DNA from: Lachnospiraceae bacterium
GTDB taxonomy: Bacteria > Bacillota > Clostridia > Lachnospirales > Lachnospiraceae
Length of the DNA: 6,412 bases
Assembly (NCBI GenBank): GCA_003447895.1
Contig: DLYC01000124.1
Span: forward strand, 1-6,412
Direction of reading: 5' to 3'
The notes beneath the pieces are model-generated. The model was not told where the DNA came from. It saw only the letters and a program-made list of their open reading frames with translations, and searched no databases. The position numbers were made by a program, and so were the translations under genes. How positions within the stretch are numbered: the stretch's first letter is position 1; each line of letters opens with the position of its first letter. Shown one piece after another: positions 4,924 through 6,412 of this stretch.

Positions 4924-6189
4924 TCACTCCTCTGTGTCCTCGGAATTTTCGGATTCTTCAGTGTCTTCCGTGTCTTCCGTGTCCTCTCCTTCCTCCGTAT
5001 CCTCCTGTACGGAGAGGGAGATATCCAGAATCTCCTGCGCGTTATCTACCGTTACGCTTACAAATTCAACGATGCTGCGGGTGTCCACACTGTCCCCTCT
5101 GATCATGGCCAGCAGAAGTTCGGAGCCTTTGCCGGACTGCTCCAGGAAATTGTCATAGAAAGTGCTGACAATGCGGCCCGCCGCCACTTCGCGAAGGCTG
5201 TCCACGCCGCAGTCAAATCCCAGGATCACGACATCATGTCCGACTTTTCTCTTTTCCTCTGTGACTGCGTCCAGGACGCCCAGGGCCAGCTCATCGTCGC
5301 TGCACATCACGACCTCGATCTCCCTGCCGTACTCGTCCATATATTCGATCATGCGGTCTCTCGCCGCGGCGCGCTTGTCCTCAGAGGCGGTCTCTTCCGC
5401 GTTTTCTTCGCTCTCCTCCGCCGTCTCGGCGCTCGCGCCCTCTTCGGAAGTTTCTCCCTCTTCGGCGCTTTCTTCCGGAGCTTCCTCTTCGTCCTGCGCG
5501 CTTCCGGGCTCGTCAAACTGAGTGATGTCGAAGCCGCGCTCCTTAAGGAGACGGATCGTATCGCTCGTCACAATGTCTCCGGGCTTATCCCCTCCGGAGC
5601 CGAGCACCACAAGCCCGATCATTTCATCCTCGTTCTCGTCGATCTTTTCAAGGCCCATCGCCTCGAGGACATCCGCTCTCCTTGCTGCGGCTTCTGTAAA
5701 GGAGCTTCCCACATAGGCCGCCCGAATGCCGTTCTTTTCCCAGCGCTGCGTCTCCTGCTCTCCGGGATCCGTGCCAAAAAACAGAATCGGGATCCCCGCT
5801 TCCGCCGCCCGGTCCGCGATGGCCGGCGCAGTCTTTTCATCGATATTTCCCGCAATGAGCGCAGAACACCCTGAGCCGATCAGCTCGCTCTCTATGCCGC
5901 TGATTTCTTCCATACTGCCGCTCTTTGCGGTGATCCCGCTTTCCGGGACTCCGGCTGAGAGCAGATACCCCTGCACTTTTTTGACGAAGCTCTCTGTAAA
6001 TTCTCCCTCTCCCGGCACATAGAAAATGCCGATCTTCGCTTCTGACGGCAGAGGCGCAGTCTCTTGTGCCGCCTCCTTCTGTGTCGTGTCCGCATTTGAT
6101 ACGTTCCCGTCTTCCTTAGAAGAACATCCTGTGATCAGGAGGACACTGATGATGCCCGCAATGAGCAGGCCGGTGATCTTCCTGTACAT
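4924..6189 (-). CDS. Sugar-type substrate-binding lipoprotein with acidic insert and tail
   Basis: 421 residues. A signal peptide with lipobox ITGC (19-22) predicts lipid attachment at Cys22 on the outer membrane face. A low-complexity linker (23-50) leads into a periplasmic-binding-protein type I fold like the galactose-binding MglB family (about 51-392): KIGIFYVPG, ALIAGNID, GIPILFFGTD, AAYVGSSFTEAA, GLVVLGSG, VVMCSDDELALGVLDAV and VILGFDCG align in order. Such proteins deliver solutes to ABC permeases or chemoreceptors. Two oddities are an insert (233-271) with 20 of 39 residues acidic and none basic, and a C-terminal acidic tail (396-421) with EDT repeats. Several sugar contacts I recall from MglB (Asn in FFN, the ligand-stacking Trp, Asn in NND) are absent, so the ligand is uncertain. 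No permease or ATPase lies beside it. ATG 6189 has AAAGGA 7 nt upstream. Confidence 0.85.
   Translation of the reverse strand: MYRKITGLLIAGIISVLLITGCSSKEDGNVSNADTTQKEAAQETAPLPSEAKIGIFYVPGEGEFTESFVKKVQGYLLSAGVPESGITAKSGSMEEISGIESELIGSGCSALIAGNIDEKTAPAIADRAAEAGIPILFFGTDPGEQETQRWEKNGIRAAYVGSSFTEAAARRADVLEAMGLEKIDENEDEMIGLVVLGSGGDKPGDIVTSDTIRLLKERGFDITQFDEPGSAQDEEEAPEESAEEGETSEEGASAETAEESEENAEETASEDKRAAARDRMIEYMDEYGREIEVVMCSDDELALGVLDAVTEEKRKVGHDVVILGFDCGVDSLREVAAGRIVSTFYDNFLEQSGKGSELLLAMIRGDSVDTRSIVEFVSVTVDNAQEILDISLSVQEDTEEGEDTEDTEDTEESENSEDTEE
4960..4986 (-). repeat. 9-bp tandem repeat coding for (EDT)3
   Basis: Three adjacent 9-bp units, two identical (GTGTCTTCC on the plus strand) and the third diverging, encode Glu-Asp-Thr three times in the C-terminal tail of the binding lipoprotein. 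The unit is a multiple of three, so gain or loss of copies would keep the frame. Confidence 0.75.
5377..5493 (-). other. Acidic low-complexity insert within the binding protein
   Basis: Codes for residues 233-271 of the lipoprotein, a Glu/Ala/Ser/Thr-rich stretch with 20 acidic and no basic residues. It interrupts the fold between the strand ending DITQFDEP and the helix AAARDRMIEYM. In MglB-type proteins this connection faces the ligand cleft. The insert is in frame, and the fold resumes cleanly on both sides, so it is not a frameshift. Confidence 0.8.
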
Positions 6190-6245
6190 ACCCTATTCCT
6201 TTCTCCGCTTATGCACTTATTCAATTGTTCGCATGTATCCTTTAT

Positions 6246-6274
6246 ATTATACATTTTAACCGGGATTTTTCCTA
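6246..6274 (-). promoter_or_regulatory. Possible promoter of the binding protein-glgB unit
   Basis: A perfect TATAAT (6251-6246 on the minus strand) lies upstream of the binding-protein gene and would give a leader of about 50 nt. At 17-nt spacing the -35 position reads TAGGAA, a poor match to TTGACA. The AT-rich setting and lack of alternatives make this the likeliest site, but the weak -35 suggests an activator or a false match. Confidence 0.45.
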
Positions 6275-6334
6275 GTCCTCAGAATCATGCGCATTTTCCG
6301 ATTCCGCGCCTCTCACTCCCCCAAAGCGCACAAA

Positions 6335-6359
6335 ACGGGACCGCGCCAGGCGGTCCCGT
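6335..6359 (-). terminator. Intrinsic terminator for a gene beyond the right edge
   Basis: A perfect 10-bp GC-rich stem (ACGGGACCGC / GCGGTCCCGT) with a 5-nt loop. On the minus strand the stem is followed by TTTTGTG, a short T-run; on the plus strand no T-run follows. It would end a minus-strand transcript entering from the right and insulate the binding protein-glgB unit. Confidence 0.7.
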
Positions 6360-6366
6360 AAGTGAT

Positions 6367-6408
6367 GTGTCCGTTATTTGCGTCTCGTTATTTGCGTTCC
6401 TTTATTTG
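6367..6408. repeat. Three 14-bp tandem repeats
   Basis: Three adjacent 14-bp units end in TTATTTG on the plus strand (6367-6380, 6381-6394, 6395-6408). On the minus strand each begins CAAATAA, the second reading CAAATAACGAGACG. The 14-bp period is not a multiple of three, and every minus-strand frame meets a TAA here, so this is probably the 3' end or trailer of a gene beyond the edge, just before its terminator. Confidence 0.65.
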
Positions 6409-6412
6409 AGTT

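Noticed and set aside
3189..5102. A 637-codon open frame on the plus strand opposite glgB
   Set aside because: Its codons are in exact register with those of glgB on the other strand, so its stops would require the CTA, TTA or TCA codons that GC-rich glgB avoids. The translation resembles no protein, and glgB is unmistakable.
5377..5493. The acidic stretch considered as a frameshift artefact in the binding protein
   Set aside because: The length is a multiple of three, and family-like sequence resumes in the same frame on both sides. A wrong frame would not give such a uniform Glu/Ala/Ser composition bounded by the fold.
4897..5874. A 325-codon plus-strand open frame opposite the binding lipoprotein
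   Set aside because: It is a shadow of a well-supported gene with lipobox and family motifs, and it has no protein-like pattern or start signal of its own.

Overview
The window reads like the chromosome of a Gram-positive member of the Clostridia, most likely a Lachnospiraceae-type gut anaerobe of moderate-to-high GC. Evidence: a lipobox lipoprotein, a LytR-CpsA-Psr (LCP) protein, a class B sortase, a clostridial-style glycogen branching enzyme, and strong AGGAG-type ribosome binding sites. No taxonomic search could be run. There are six genes (one cut by the left edge), no RNA genes, no insertion sequence and no CRISPR array.

Left block, minus strand, 1-2087: a UPF0158-like protein (2087-1674), an LCP ligase with an unusual repeat-bearing cytoplasmic head (1658-210), and the start of an Hpt-domain phosphotransfer protein (164 to beyond the left edge). 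Gaps are 15 and 45 nt, with no convincing terminator between them, so this looks like one operon from a promoter near 2171-2199.

Divergent control region, about 2088-2307: back-to-back promoters for the left operon and for the sortase. It holds an inverted repeat over the left -10, direct repeats either side of the sortase -10, and a GC-rich inverted repeat touching the sortase -35. Both divergent units include a cell-envelope enzyme, so shared control is plausible but unproven.

Middle, plus strand, 2308-3054: a class B sortase with its His/Cys/Arg triad intact and no visible substrate nearby. Its stop codon interlocks with that of the convergent branching enzyme (four shared bases), so there is no room for an intergenic terminator.

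Right block, minus strand, 6189-3051: a sugar-type substrate-binding lipoprotein followed 46 nt later by glgB. The lipoprotein carries a 39-residue acidic insert where its closest family relatives have a ligand-contacting loop, plus an acidic EDT-repeat tail. No transporter permease or ATPase is visible. A terminator hairpin (6335-6359) for a minus-strand gene beyond the right edge and three 14-bp tandem repeats (6367-6408) close the window.

Most of the window is recognisable housekeeping, envelope and glycogen functions. I found no clear new system. The best leads are the LCP repeat head, the acidic insert in the binding protein, and the symmetric elements in the divergent control region.
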